Shown: one piece after another, positions 25,449 through 35,864 of the stretch
Layout of the letters: each line of letters starts with the position of its first letter
How positions within the stretch are numbered: position 1 is the first letter of the stretch
Assembly: GCF_029541745.1 (NCBI RefSeq)
Contig: NZ_CP089746.1
Location: forward strand, 372,001-436,000
DNA length: 64,000 nucleotides
Origin: Streptomyces sp. LX-29
GTDB lineage: Bacteria; Actinomycetota; Actinomycetes; Streptomycetales; Streptomycetaceae
Direction: 5' to 3'
Translations under genes and position numbers: made by a program
The notes under the pieces: model-generated
Databases searched by the model: none
Told to the model about the DNA's origin: nothing
What the model saw: only the letters and a program-made list of their open reading frames with translations

Positions 25449-25805
25449 TCGCTGCTCCCCGTCATAATGCGGTCTTCGTCGACGTCCATGATCCCGCACC
25501 TGCTCGGCCCGCCCTCGCCGACCCGGTTTTCGGCCGCCGGACCGACGCACCATCACGTCCGGGGACCTCGACGGCGAGACGAACAGCGAGGCGAGCCGCA
25601 TCCCATGTGTTCTGTTTCCGGACCCGGAGCCGGGAAGATCGGCCCCAGTCCGATGTGATCACTTTCTCCTGTGGGAGGCCGATCGGTAGGCTGTGGGCCT
25701 GATTCGTCGGTGCCCCTGTCACCTGCGCTCTGCCCCTTCTACGGCGGAGCGGAGGCAGGCGCCGAGCGAGGCTGTGCTGTCGTTGCGAGAGTCAGGGGGG
25801 ATGTA
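25449..25805. other. Divergent intergenic region upstream of the kinase
   Basis: No gene was seen. A TAGGCT hexamer at 25687-25692 resembles a Streptomyces -10 element and lies about 115 bp before the kinase start. A clear -35 was not found. Confidence 0.3.
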
Positions 25806-27008
25806 ATGAGCAGCGCGCCTCTGCCGTCGCGCATCGGTCCGTACCTCGTCGAGCGCCGACTCGGCGCGGGCGGGATGGGGGAGGTGTACCTCGCCTACTC
25901 GGTCGCGGGTGAACCGGTTGCCGTGAAGGTGATCCGGCCCGACCGTACGGACCCCCACACGCGCGCCCGGTTTGAACGCGAGGCGGCGATCGCGCGCACG
26001 ATCTCGGGTACGGGCCGTGTGGCCCGTTTCATCGAGGCGGACCCGTTCGCCGAGCAGCCCTGGCTGGCCATGGACTATGTCCCCGGCCGGCCGCTTTCCG
26101 ACGTCGTGCGGGACCAGGGTCCGTTGTCCGCGCCGCTCGTGGCGAGCCTCGGCGCGCTGCTGGCTGAGGGACTTGCCGCTGTGCACGCCGCCGGTCTGGT
26201 GCACCGCGACCTGAAGGCGCAGAACGTCATCCTCGGCGACTTCGGTCCGGTGATCATCGACTTCGGCCTCGGCGCTTTCGTCGGAGCGTCCAAGGGAACG
26301 CTCACGCAGGCCGGCACGGTCATCGGCACGGTTCGCTGCATGCCGCCCGAGCAGGCCCTGGGCGAGGTGGACGTGACGCAGGCCGCTGACGTGTACGGCC
26401 TGGGCACCGTACTTCTGTACGCGGCGACCGAGCACTACCCGTACGACGGCGCCCGGTGGGAGGCAGTCGCCGCGCAGGTGGTCAACCCCGACATCGGCCC
26501 CGATCTGTCCGGGCTGCCCGATGAACTGGCCCCGATCGTGGCGGGCATGCTGGCGCACAAAGCGGACGACCGTCCCTCCCTGGAGGAGGTGACCCGGCAG
26601 TGTGCCGACCTCATGCGTCAGCTGGGTACGAGTCCGGCTCGTGCACGGCGCGCTCTGATCCAGGAGACGACGGCGAAGGACCATTCCACGATGGTGCTGC
26701 CGCAGCCTGACGGACCGATGCTGGACCGGCTCGACTCGCTGGAGAAACTGCTGCGCGAAGAGCCGGCGATCTCGGTTGAAAAGATCTTTGTCTCGGCACC
26801 TGGCAGTGAATCCGGTCCGGACTCACCTGCCGCGAGCGACACCGTGAGCCCACTTCCGCCCGTGTCCGTGCAGGTACCCGAGCCCGCGAGCGGAAGCCCG
26901 GCTGCGCCCACACCACAGAAGGGCCGCCCTCCCGCTTCCCGGAAGGTCGCCGAGGAGTTGCGCCAGCGCTACGCGGCGGGGCCCGCGCTCACCTGGTCGA
27001 GGCGCTGA
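25806..27008 (+). CDS. Soluble Ser/Thr protein kinase of the defence island
   Basis: The 400-aa protein has a Hanks-type kinase domain at 11-275: Gly loop GAGGMG (20-25), Lys41, HRDLKAQN (133-140), DFG (152-154) and the PPEQ segment. All catalytic residues are present. The C-terminal 125 residues are Pro/Ser-rich with a helical piece DRLDSLEKLLREEP. There is no transmembrane helix or PASTA domain, unlike PknB. It starts at ATG 25806 after AGGGGGG and lies 170 bp before drmD on the same strand. By analogy with PglW in Pgl/BREX it may regulate the neighbouring defence genes, which is inference. Confidence 0.88.
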   Translation: MSSAPLPSRIGPYLVERRLGAGGMGEVYLAYSVAGEPVAVKVIRPDRTDPHTRARFEREAAIARTISGTGRVARFIEADPFAEQPWLAMDYVPGRPLSDVVRDQGPLSAPLVASLGALLAEGLAAVHAAGLVHRDLKAQNVILGDFGPVIIDFGLGAFVGASKGTLTQAGTVIGTVRCMPPEQALGEVDVTQAADVYGLGTVLLYAATEHYPYDGARWEAVAAQVVNPDIGPDLSGLPDELAPIVAGMLAHKADDRPSLEEVTRQCADLMRQLGTSPARARRALIQETTAKDHSTMVLPQPDGPMLDRLDSLEKLLREEPAISVEKIFVSAPGSESGPDSPAASDTVSPLPPVSVQVPEPASGSPAAPTPQKGRPPASRKVAEELRQRYAAGPALTWSRR

Positions 27009-27177
27009 ACCGCTCTTCCACCCTTCTACCGGCGAGGCCGGTCCAGGGGCGATGGAAAGAGCGAGCGGCGTCGACCCTGGATTCGCCGGCGCCCGTCTCA
27101 CCCCTCGGCCACCTCAAAGGTCGCCCTCCCACGACCACATTGCACATACGAGCACACAGTCCACAGAGGAGCACCAC

Positions 27178-30100
27178 GTGACCACGGCGATGCAGCCCGA
27201 GGTTCCTGAAGGGCACGATGTCGATCCGGCGCAGTCGGCATACCCGGCCGGAGCCAGGCCGGTCTTCGCCCCCGGCGCCCAGGTGCGCATCCGCGACGAG
27301 CAGTGGCTCGTGAAGTCCGTCGCGGAGTCCCGTGACGGGCTCATGGTGGAGGTCAGCGGGGTCTCCTCGTTCGTCCGTGGCACGGACGCGGTCTTCTACT
27401 CTGGACTGGACCGGATCGAGGTGCTCGATCCGCGCAAGACCCGTCTCGTGCCCGACGAGACCTCCAAGCACGCCAAGGCCCGCCTCTATCTGGAGGCGGT
27501 CATCCGCAAGACCGCGCTGCCGCAGACCGAGCACGGCATCGCCCTTGCCGACTCCTTCCTCATGGACCGGCAGGAGCACCAGTTACGCCCCGCCGAGCTG
27601 GCGCTGTCCATGCGTAATCCGCAGCCCCGGCTGCTGATAGCCGACGTCGTCGGTCTGGGCAAGACGCTGGAGATCGGCATTACGCTCTCAGAGCTGATCC
27701 GGCGCGGCCGTGGTGAGCGCATCCTCGTGGTCACGCCCGCCCATGTGCTGGAGCAGTTCCAGCGTGAGCTGTGGACCCGCTTCTCCCTGCCGCTGGTGCG
27801 CCTGGACTCCACCGGCATCCAGCGCATCCAGCAGGAGTTACCAGCAGGCCGGAACCCGTTCGCCCACTTCAAGCGCGTCATCGTCTCAGTCGACACCCTC
27901 AAGTCGGCGACATACGCCCACCACCTGGAGAACATCACCTGGGACTCGGTGGTCATCGACGAGTCGCACAACCTCGTGAACAAGGGCACCCGCAACAACC
28001 GCCTCGCCCGCCGCCTCGCCGAGCAGACCGATGCGCTGATCCTGGCCTCCGCCACGCCGCACAACGGCGACGCCGAATCCTTCGCCGAGCTGATCCGGAT
28101 GCTCGACCCGGCGGCCATCGCCGACCCCAAGAACTACAAGGTCGCCGACCTCGACCACCTCTACATCAGGCGCACCAAGACCGACCGCGAGGTACGCGAC
28201 GGCCTCAAGGGCAAGCCCTGGGCCGAACGCGGCGACTCCCTGCCGGTGCCGGCTCCGGCGACACCGAAGGAGGTCGCCGTCCTGGAGAAGCTCGCGAGCG
28301 AGTGGACCCCGGGGGACCCGAGCCGTTCGTCGGTCTGCGCCGATCCGCTGGTCGGCTACAACTTCCTCAAGGCGTTCCTCTCCTCCCACGTCGCCCTGCG
28401 GAAATCCCTCGCCAACCGCCGTGCCTACCTGGACAATCCGAAGACCGGTACGGCGAAGGGCAAGGCCAAGGCCGCGGCGGACACTCCCGAGCGTCGCGCT
28501 GCTCTCGCCGCCGAGAGCAAGGCGCTCGCGGAGCTGGAGGCGCTGGTCGCGGACTTCACCGACCAGGACTCCGCCAAGCTCGACGCGCTCGTGCGCACGC
28601 TGAAGGACAGCCTCGGCGTCGGCCCGCGCTCCGAGTGCCGCGTCGTGATCTTCTCCGAGCGGGTTCACACCCTGGACTGGCTGGCCCAGGAGGTCCCGGC
28701 CCGGCTCGGCTTCAAGAAGAACGAGGTGAAGGCCGACGCGACGCGTCCCTGGAAGGCGTACGGCGGAGCCGTCGAGGTCATGCACGGCGACACCACCAAC
28801 GACCAGCAACAGCAGGAGATCGTCGACCGCTTCGGACGGCTCGAAGAGCCGGTACGGCTGCTGTTCACCGGCGACATCGCCTCCGAGGGCGTCAACCTGC
28901 ACCACCAATGCCACGACCTCATCCACTACGACCTGCCCTGGTCCCTCATACGCATCGAGCAGCGCAACGGACGCATCGACCGCTACGGGCAGGCGGTCAG
29001 CCCCGAGTTCCGTGCCCTCACTCTCACCGCCGACGTGCCCTGGCGGCGCGACGAGGAGAGCGGCGAGGTGCTCACGCTCGACGACCGGCTCGTCGGCGCC
29101 CGCCTGCTGCGGCGCGAGGCCCAGGCACACGAGATCGAGACCGGTGAGGGCAGCGCCGAGGCCGTCACCGGCCTCTACAACGACAAGAAGGAAGAGGACC
29201 GCCTCACTCGCGACCTCATCAAGGGCGGCACCGTCGAGCGCTCCATCAAGCAGTCCCAGCAGGAGTCAGGCGGGGTCCTCGCCAACCTCCTCGCCGGAGC
29301 CAACGCCCGGCTCGCCGACCCCACGGCCCCTCCCACCACCCTCGGCACGGCCCCGGTGCCCGAGGCCGACGTACCCCACGTCTTCACCGACACCAAGGCG
29401 TACTTCCACGCCGCGATGGACCTCATCTACCCGGAGGCCGAGCGCGCGGCCCTCGGCTGGAAGCCCGAGACGGCCCAGGGCCGGATCGAGTTCACTCCGC
29501 CCGACGACCTCCAGTACCGCTTCCGGGTGCTGCCGAAGTCGTACCTCGAGCAGGAGAAGATCCTCACCACGTCCAAGTACGACGGCACGCTGAGCATCAC
29601 CTTCGACAAGCAGTACGCCGCCGACCGCCTGGAGGCCGCCCGCAACGCCAAGCAGGGCAAGACGGACCGGCCCACCTCCCAGTGGCCCAATGTCTCCTAC
29701 GCCTCCGACATCCACCCCGTGCTCGACTGGGTGACGGACAAGGTTCTCGCCAAGCTCCAGTACGACGAGGCGTTCGTCCTCGCCTACCGGCCCGACACCG
29801 CCAAGGCCAAGCGGATCGACGCCGCCCTGCCCGAAGCCCTCACCGGCCCGGTCTACCTCCTCCAAGGCGTCTACTCAAACGCGGCGGGCAAGCCGACCGT
29901 CGTGGAGTGGATGGCCGTCACCGGGCTCGCCGCGGGCAGCCCTCGCGTATGGCGCATGGACTCGGCGTTCCTCACCGCCTGCGGTGTCGGCCCCGACATG
30001 CCCGGCCGCGCCCAGCCCGTCGCCCCCGACCTCCTCCAGGGACTCGTCCCCGCGGCCGTCGACGCGGCCGAGACCCACCTGCGCGAGCGCCGCGCCGACT

Positions 30101-30351
30101 ACGACAAGCAGGTGGACTCCTACCTCGCTCCGTACGAGGACCGGGTGCAGATCTGGGAGCAGGGCGCCCTGATCGCCGTCGGCAACCAGCAGCGCCGCAT
30201 CCAGCAGGTGTACGACACGGCCGCCCTACGCCGCGACCTCGTACGCCGCCTGCGAACCGACGGCGACCCGATGCTGCGGGTCCTCTGCGTCCTCGAACCC
30301 CTTCACCCCACCACCTCGTCCACCGCGCACGCCAAGGAGTCCGCACGATGA
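27178..30351 (+). CDS. drmD: DISARM-type SNF2 helicase DrmD
   Basis: The 1057-aa SF2 ATPase has Walker A DVVGLGKT (156-163), Walker B DESH (261-264), motif III SATP (291-294), motif V around TGDIASEGVNL and motif VI QRNGRIDRYGQ (595-605). The N-terminal block APGAQVRIRDEQWLVKSV is characteristic of DrmD of class 1 DISARM. A linker rich in Lys/Ala lies at about 425-455. DrmD is thought to act with a methyltransferase against incoming DNA. The start is GTG 27178 with AGAGGAG upstream. The stop overlaps the methyltransferase ATG by 4 nt. Confidence 0.88.
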   Translation: MTTAMQPEVPEGHDVDPAQSAYPAGARPVFAPGAQVRIRDEQWLVKSVAESRDGLMVEVSGVSSFVRGTDAVFYSGLDRIEVLDPRKTRLVPDETSKHAKARLYLEAVIRKTALPQTEHGIALADSFLMDRQEHQLRPAELALSMRNPQPRLLIADVVGLGKTLEIGITLSELIRRGRGERILVVTPAHVLEQFQRELWTRFSLPLVRLDSTGIQRIQQELPAGRNPFAHFKRVIVSVDTLKSATYAHHLENITWDSVVIDESHNLVNKGTRNNRLARRLAEQTDALILASATPHNGDAESFAELIRMLDPAAIADPKNYKVADLDHLYIRRTKTDREVRDGLKGKPWAERGDSLPVPAPATPKEVAVLEKLASEWTPGDPSRSSVCADPLVGYNFLKAFLSSHVALRKSLANRRAYLDNPKTGTAKGKAKAAADTPERRAALAAESKALAELEALVADFTDQDSAKLDALVRTLKDSLGVGPRSECRVVIFSERVHTLDWLAQEVPARLGFKKNEVKADATRPWKAYGGAVEVMHGDTTNDQQQQEIVDRFGRLEEPVRLLFTGDIASEGVNLHHQCHDLIHYDLPWSLIRIEQRNGRIDRYGQAVSPEFRALTLTADVPWRRDEESGEVLTLDDRLVGARLLRREAQAHEIETGEGSAEAVTGLYNDKKEEDRLTRDLIKGGTVERSIKQSQQESGGVLANLLAGANARLADPTAPPTTLGTAPVPEADVPHVFTDTKAYFHAAMDLIYPEAERAALGWKPETAQGRIEFTPPDDLQYRFRVLPKSYLEQEKILTTSKYDGTLSITFDKQYAADRLEAARNAKQGKTDRPTSQWPNVSYASDIHPVLDWVTDKVLAKLQYDEAFVLAYRPDTAKAKRIDAALPEALTGPVYLLQGVYSNAAGKPTVVEWMAVTGLAAGSPRVWRMDSAFLTACGVGPDMPGRAQPVAPDLLQGLVPAAVDAAETHLRERRADYDKQVDSYLAPYEDRVQIWEQGALIAVGNQQRRIQQVYDTAALRRDLVRRLRTDGDPMLRVLCVLEPLHPTTSSTAHAKESAR

Positions 30352-33300
30352 GCTACACCTACGACTCCTTCGCCAACCGCGGCGAATACCTCTCCGCCCA
30401 CTACTTCAGCGAGGAGCTGGAGAACACCCTCAAGAAGGGCAAGGTGGGCGACGAGGGCCTGTTCACCCTGTGGACCGGCCGCGAGACCGACCCCCACGAT
30501 CCCCAGCCCACCCCGCGCGAACTCCTGCCCGGGCTCCGCGGCGACTACCTGGCCACCGTGCGGCCCTTCCTGAGCTCCCGTGCCCAGCAGGAAGAACCCG
30601 GCAGCACCTACGACGACCCCACAGGCGAGTGGGCCGAGCACATCACCGCCTGGCACACCACTGTCCTGAAAGCCCTCGGCTACGGCGAGCGGCCCGATCC
30701 GATCATCGTGCACAACGCCGGCAAGGAGTACGAACTCCAGGTCGCATGGCACGGAGACGGCGTCGTCGCCCTCGACTGCGGCTGGACCGACTCCCTCGAC
30801 GACGCCCTCGACCCCGACAAGGCCGGACAGCTCCTCCAGCCCCTCAAGACCACCGACGGCCTCCTCAAGGTTGGCGAGAAGCTGGCGGGCTGGCTCTTCC
30901 AGAGCGAACTCCACCAGCCCGGCGGCGACGCTCCCCGCTTCATCCTGCTGCTATGCGGTGGCGTACTCGTCCTCGCCGACCGCAAATCCTGGGCCGAAGG
31001 CCGCTACCTCGCCGCCAGCCTGGACGCGGCCCTCGCCCGCAACGACACGGCGAAGGCCGGCGAACTCTCGCTTCTCGCCGCCCTCTTCTCCCACGACATG
31101 CTCGCGCCCCGCCCCGACGGCAAGGGCCGACGCATCGACGACCTACTGAAGGCGTCCCGGGACAACGCCGTCGGCGTCAACTCCGAGCTGCGCAAGGGAC
31201 TCCAGCAGTCGGTCGAGATCATCGCGAACGAAGTGCTCGCCCGCCTGCGCGAGGCGAAGGTCAAGCCACGGGAGATCGAGGACCTCACGAAGGGCCCGTT
31301 CGCCAAGCAGCTCACCCGTGAATCCCTGCGCTACCTCTACCGCATCCTCTTCCTCCTGTACGCGGAGGCCCGCCCCGAACTGGGCATCCTGCCCGCCGAC
31401 GACTCCACCTACGAGGCCGGCTACTCGGTCGCCCGGTTGCGCGAGCTGGTCGCGCGCGAGCGAAAGCTGGTCGACGAGGGCAGCCGAGGCGGCTTCCACC
31501 TCTACGCCTCCCTCGACGTTCTCTTCAACAAGGTCAACTACGGCCATCGCCCGCACGGCACCGAAGCGGACGACGACAAGCCCGCCGCCAAGCGCAGCGA
31601 ACAGCGAGGCCTCCGCTTCGAGCCGCTGCGCAGTGAGCTGTTCGATCCGAAGGCGATCACCCTCATCGGGAGCGGCGTCCTGGACCCTCGGTGGGACGAG
31701 GACGGGGACGAGCCTCCGCAGTGGCTGGACCTGCGGCTGCGCAATGAGGCGTTGCACCAGGTGCTGCGTCTGCTCACTATGAAGGAGGCTGGCCAGAGGG
31801 GCCGGCAGGGCGGCTTCATCTCCTACCGCAACCTCGGCATCAACCAGCTTGGCGCCGTCTACGAAGGTCTGATGTCGTACACCGGCATCATCAACGAGAA
31901 GCGGGAGCTGGCCGAGGTCGCCAAGCCCGGTGCCAAGCAGGCCGGCAAGCAGTACGGCGACCCCGAGAAGGGCTCCTGGCTCGTCCACGCCGACCGGCTG
32001 AACGACTACCCGAAGAACACGCACGTCGTGTACTCCGCCCAGGACACCGAACAGCACGGCCTGCGCGGCCCCAAGAAGTACCCCCCGGGCCGGTTCGTCT
32101 ACCGCCTGGCCGGTCGCGACCGTGAGACCTCCGCCTCGTACTACACCCCCGAGTCCCTCACCGAGGTCACCGTCGAGCTAGCGCTCAAGCACCGCCTCGA
32201 CCAGGAGAAGGACACCGACGGCAACACGGTACGGACCCGCGCGAGCGAACTCCTGCGCTACACCATCTGCGAACCGGCCCTCGGCTCCGGCGCGTTCCTC
32301 AACAAGGCAATCGACCTGGTCGCTGAGGAGTACCTCAAGCGCCGCCAGGAGGAGCTGGGCGCCAACCTGGACACGTCGAAGGCGCTGGAAGCGAAGCAGA
32401 AGGTGAAGGCGTACATCGCCCTTCACAACGCGTACGGGATCGACCTCAACGAGACGGGTGTCGAGCTCGCCGAGGTGTCGCTGTGGCTCAACACCATGCA
32501 TCCCGGTATGCGTGCGCCGTGGTTCGGTCTGCACCTGCGGCGCGGTAACTCCCTGATCGGGGCGCGGCGTTGGGTGTACGAGGCCGATCGCATCAAGAAG
32601 GAGCGGACCATCGGTGCACAGACGCCGACCAAGCTGCCATTCCGGGCGACCGGGGACGGCGCTGAGCAGCCGCTGCCGGACGGGGCCGTGCACCAGTTCC
32701 TCCTGCCCACGCCTGGGTGGGGTGCGGTCGCGGGGGCGAGCGGCGATGCGAAGAAGCTGGTCGGGCAGCTTGCCGGATCGCAGGTGGACCAGCTGAAGGC
32801 CTGGAAGAAGGGCGTTCAGACCAAGCCCAAAACGACGGGCGGCAAGGCGAGCCAGCTCGCCCGGCTGCAGGCTGCAGCACGTCGTGTCGAGTTCCTGTGG
32901 AAGCTCGTCGCCAAGCGCATGGAGCTGAGCGAGCAGGAGATCGCCCGCACGATTGACGTGTGGGGAACTGACCGCTCGGAGGATGCGGAGGAGTATGCCT
33001 TCCTCCGCCACGACAAGCAGAACGCAGACCAGAGCCTGCCACTAACCAAGGAGCAGGTCTTCAAGGACCTCTTCGAGGCGGAGGGCTCCCCGTACTGGCG
33101 CCTCAAGCAGGTCATGGACGCGTGGTGCGCGCTGTGGTTCTGGCCGCTGGACAAGGTGGGCCTGCTGGACGGGACGGACGCGGAGTACGCCACGGCTCCG
33201 GTGGTTACGGCGGAGGCCGGGGCGGATTTGGACGCCCTGTTGTCGTCGGTGGCTGGGGTGGATGGGCCGGCCGTCGAGAGTAAGACGCCGCTGCCTGCGG

Positions 33301-35864
33301 CCGAACCCACGGCCGTGCCGCGATTCGTCGAGAGCCGGATGCTGTTCGCCATGGACGGTGACCAGATGTCCTTGGGGGAAGACGGGGTCGACGAGGAGCT
33401 GGCGGAGACGAGGGAGCTCAAGAAGGCTCGTACCCCTTCCGTACCCAAGAAGCCCGTTGTGCCTGTACCTCGGCGTGACGTCATCCCGCTTGCGGACCTG
33501 GACGACTGGATCGCCTTCCTGGAGTCCATGGTCGGCACGAAGGACCTTCAGCATGGGACGATCCTGTCGTCCCTCGAATCGCTTGAGGAGCTGAAGGCCC
33601 TCGAAGAACTGATCCAGACTCAGCCCGAGATGGACATGGACGATGCGCGGAAGGCGGTCGAAACCCGCTACCCCTGGATGCGGATCGTTCGTGACATCGC
33701 CGTGGAGCAGGGTTTCCTGCACTGGGAGCTGGACTTCGCGGGCATCTTTGACAGCGAGTCGGGTGGCTTCGACCTACAGGTGGGTAACCCGCCGTGGGTG
33801 CGGCCGCGCTGGAACGAGTCCCTGGTGTTGGCGGAACGCGAGCCGTGGTTCGAGCTGGAAGAGCAGGTCTCCACGTCGGTGAAGGAGAAGCGCCGGGATG
33901 ACCTGCTGAAGTCTCAGGCTGTGGCCGCCTATGTACTGGGTGAGATCACGGACAACGTGGGGCAGGTCACTTTCTACGGAGCGCCGCAGGTGTATCCGTT
34001 GTTGGAGGGAACCCAGCCCGATCTGTATCGAGCCTTTATGTGTCAGGTATGGGACCACACGTCTGCGCGAGGCACGACCGGATTCCTGCACTCGGACACA
34101 CACTTCGCCGGGGATAAGGAAGGTGCGCTGCGGAGTGCGGCGTATCGGCGGCTGCGGATCCATGGGGATTTCGTGAACGCCGGTCAGCGGTTCTTCCCTC
34201 TTCCCGTGGGCCACTCCACGCACTTCGGAGTGAATGTCTACGGTCGCCCACAGGAGATCGACTTCAGCCACCTCTCCTGGCTGGTCTCGGCCGATGCCTT
34301 GCGCTTGTCGGCGAACCATGACGGCTCAGGAGAGGCCCCGGGAATCCGCTATCAGAACGGGGAGTTCGACGAGCGTCCTCACCGGACGCGCGTCGTGCAC
34401 GTCAACAGGGAACTGCTTACTGTCTGGAAGCGGCTGCTCGGTGACACGGGTCCGGCGGAGGAGGCACGCCTGCTCTTTCCCGTGAGTACGGCCGAGGCGT
34501 CCGCCATTGAGGCCCTGGCGAACTATCGACTGCGTCTCGCGGATTTCCAGCCGCAGATCGGCCGTGGCTACGACGAGAGTGGAGCAAAGAAGGATCGCCT
34601 GATCGACTACAACCGGCCGGACCCGAAGACGGGCGAGCCGTACGAACCCGACCGGTGGCGCCACGTGATCCTCAAAGGCACGCAGATCAGTGTCGCCACA
34701 CCGGTGTTCAAGCGCCATGACGCCAACTCCAACGCGCCCTTCGGAGCCGACCTGGTCTCCCTGCCTTCGGACTTCGTGCCGGACACGGAGTACGTGCGAG
34801 TACCCGGCCGTGCGCAGGAGTACCTCAAGGCTCAGGATCGCTGGATCGACCACCAGGCGCTTGAACGCCTTCGCGCGGACGATAAGGCGCTGGCCCGTGC
34901 GCGGGCGCAGGTGGCCGAGGCGATGGGAGATGCCAAGCAGGAGGAGGTGGATGCTCTGCTCGTGGAGCGGGCCCGGAGACGGACCACGACGTTCTACCGC
35001 ACAGCCTGGCGGCGACAGGTTGCGCCGAATACCGAACGAGCGTTGTACCCCGCGATTGTGCCTCCCGGCGTCACGCACATCGACGCCGTGCACAGCCTGG
35101 CAATGCCCGGGCGGCTTATGACCTCACTGGTGGCTGGGTTTTGGGCGGCATTGCCCGTGGACTACCTCCTCCGCTCCTCCGGCCGGGGGGACCTGCGGAT
35201 CGCCGGAGCGAAGGCGATGCCCGCCCCGTCACCGCATCACCCCCTCGCCCCCGCCCTCCTCCTCCGCACCCTCCGTCTCAACTGCCTCACCACCGCCTAC
35301 GCCGATCTCTGGCAGGACCTCTACGACCCCACCTGGCCGGCGTACGAACCCTGGGCCCTCAGCTGGCCAGGCATGAACACGGAACTTCACTCGGTGACCC
35401 CGACCTGGCAGCGCGACACCCCCCTCCGTACCGAGTACGCCCGTCGCGCCGCACTCGTCGAGATCGACGCCCTGGTCGCCGTCTGGCTCGGCATGGACGC
35501 AGACGCCCTGATCGCCGCGTACAAGGGCCGATTCCCCGTGCTCCAGAAGTACGAGGCGGCAAGTTGGTTCGACGCCGAGGGGTGGAAGCTGGCGAGCAAT
35601 GGCCGAACCATCGGTCAGCGCCAGACCAAGGAAACCTGGACCCAGTTCGAGGCATACCGCGAAGCGGTCGGTGAGCCGTCCCCCGAAGGTGTGCTCCCCG
35701 CCGACCCCGACGCCACACCTCCCGCCGGCTACACCGCCCCCTTCTACAAAGCCAACCGTGAGCGTGAGATGCGGGAAGCCCACGCCTACTTCAAGCAGCG
35801 TCTCGACGAAGCCGTGAGCAAGGGGCTGTGGGACCCGGAGAAGATGGAGGTCCCGACCCCGTGA
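30348..35864 (+). CDS. Very large DISARM-associated adenine-specific DNA methyltransferase (Eco57I-like)
   Basis: This 1838-aa protein is predicted to transfer methyl groups to adenine N6 in DNA. SYYTPESL (about 595-602) and motif I EPALGSGAF (642-650) bind SAM. YGIDLNETGVELAEVSLWL follows, and catalytic motif IV is NPPW (1147-1150). Motifs I and IV are about 500 residues apart, far more than in simple methyltransferases, so a large insertion (about 720-1120) divides the fold. Residues 1-580 are a separate N-terminal region in which I see no clear nuclease motif. ATG 30348 has AAGGAG upstream. The frame is open into drmD but the overlap start is decisive. It is coupled downstream through GTGA. 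Confidence 0.87.
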   Translation: MSYTYDSFANRGEYLSAHYFSEELENTLKKGKVGDEGLFTLWTGRETDPHDPQPTPRELLPGLRGDYLATVRPFLSSRAQQEEPGSTYDDPTGEWAEHITAWHTTVLKALGYGERPDPIIVHNAGKEYELQVAWHGDGVVALDCGWTDSLDDALDPDKAGQLLQPLKTTDGLLKVGEKLAGWLFQSELHQPGGDAPRFILLLCGGVLVLADRKSWAEGRYLAASLDAALARNDTAKAGELSLLAALFSHDMLAPRPDGKGRRIDDLLKASRDNAVGVNSELRKGLQQSVEIIANEVLARLREAKVKPREIEDLTKGPFAKQLTRESLRYLYRILFLLYAEARPELGILPADDSTYEAGYSVARLRELVARERKLVDEGSRGGFHLYASLDVLFNKVNYGHRPHGTEADDDKPAAKRSEQRGLRFEPLRSELFDPKAITLIGSGVLDPRWDEDGDEPPQWLDLRLRNEALHQVLRLLTMKEAGQRGRQGGFISYRNLGINQLGAVYEGLMSYTGIINEKRELAEVAKPGAKQAGKQYGDPEKGSWLVHADRLNDYPKNTHVVYSAQDTEQHGLRGPKKYPPGRFVYRLAGRDRETSASYYTPESLTEVTVELALKHRLDQEKDTDGNTVRTRASELLRYTICEPALGSGAFLNKAIDLVAEEYLKRRQEELGANLDTSKALEAKQKVKAYIALHNAYGIDLNETGVELAEVSLWLNTMHPGMRAPWFGLHLRRGNSLIGARRWVYEADRIKKERTIGAQTPTKLPFRATGDGAEQPLPDGAVHQFLLPTPGWGAVAGASGDAKKLVGQLAGSQVDQLKAWKKGVQTKPKTTGGKASQLARLQAAARRVEFLWKLVAKRMELSEQEIARTIDVWGTDRSEDAEEYAFLRHDKQNADQSLPLTKEQVFKDLFEAEGSPYWRLKQVMDAWCALWFWPLDKVGLLDGTDAEYATAPVVTAEAGADLDALLSSVAGVDGPAVESKTPLPAAEPTAVPRFVESRMLFAMDGDQMSLGEDGVDEELAETRELKKARTPSVPKKPVVPVPRRDVIPLADLDDWIAFLESMVGTKDLQHGTILSSLESLEELKALEELIQTQPEMDMDDARKAVETRYPWMRIVRDIAVEQGFLHWELDFAGIFDSESGGFDLQVGNPPWVRPRWNESLVLAEREPWFELEEQVSTSVKEKRRDDLLKSQAVAAYVLGEITDNVGQVTFYGAPQVYPLLEGTQPDLYRAFMCQVWDHTSARGTTGFLHSDTHFAGDKEGALRSAAYRRLRIHGDFVNAGQRFFPLPVGHSTHFGVNVYGRPQEIDFSHLSWLVSADALRLSANHDGSGEAPGIRYQNGEFDERPHRTRVVHVNRELLTVWKRLLGDTGPAEEARLLFPVSTAEASAIEALANYRLRLADFQPQIGRGYDESGAKKDRLIDYNRPDPKTGEPYEPDRWRHVILKGTQISVATPVFKRHDANSNAPFGADLVSLPSDFVPDTEYVRVPGRAQEYLKAQDRWIDHQALERLRADDKALARARAQVAEAMGDAKQEEVDALLVERARRRTTTFYRTAWRRQVAPNTERALYPAIVPPGVTHIDAVHSLAMPGRLMTSLVAGFWAALPVDYLLRSSGRGDLRIAGAKAMPAPSPHHPLAPALLLRTLRLNCLTTAYADLWQDLYDPTWPAYEPWALSWPGMNTELHSVTPTWQRDTPLRTEYARRAALVEIDALVAVWLGMDADALIAAYKGRFPVLQKYEAASWFDAEGWKLASNGRTIGQRQTKETWTQFEAYREAVGEPSPEGVLPADPDATPPAGYTAPFYKANREREMREAHAYFKQRLDEAVSKGLWDPEKMEVPTP

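Noticed and set aside
29682..30347. N-terminal extension of the methyltransferase frame
   Set aside because: It overlaps 670 bp of drmD in another frame and reads as Arg/Pro-rich noise. ATG 30348 has AAGGAG and the ATGA overlap.
30348..35864. PglX of a BREX system
   Set aside because: No pglZ, brxC/pglY or brxL-like genes are present, the N-terminus differs, and the adjacent helicase is DrmD-like.
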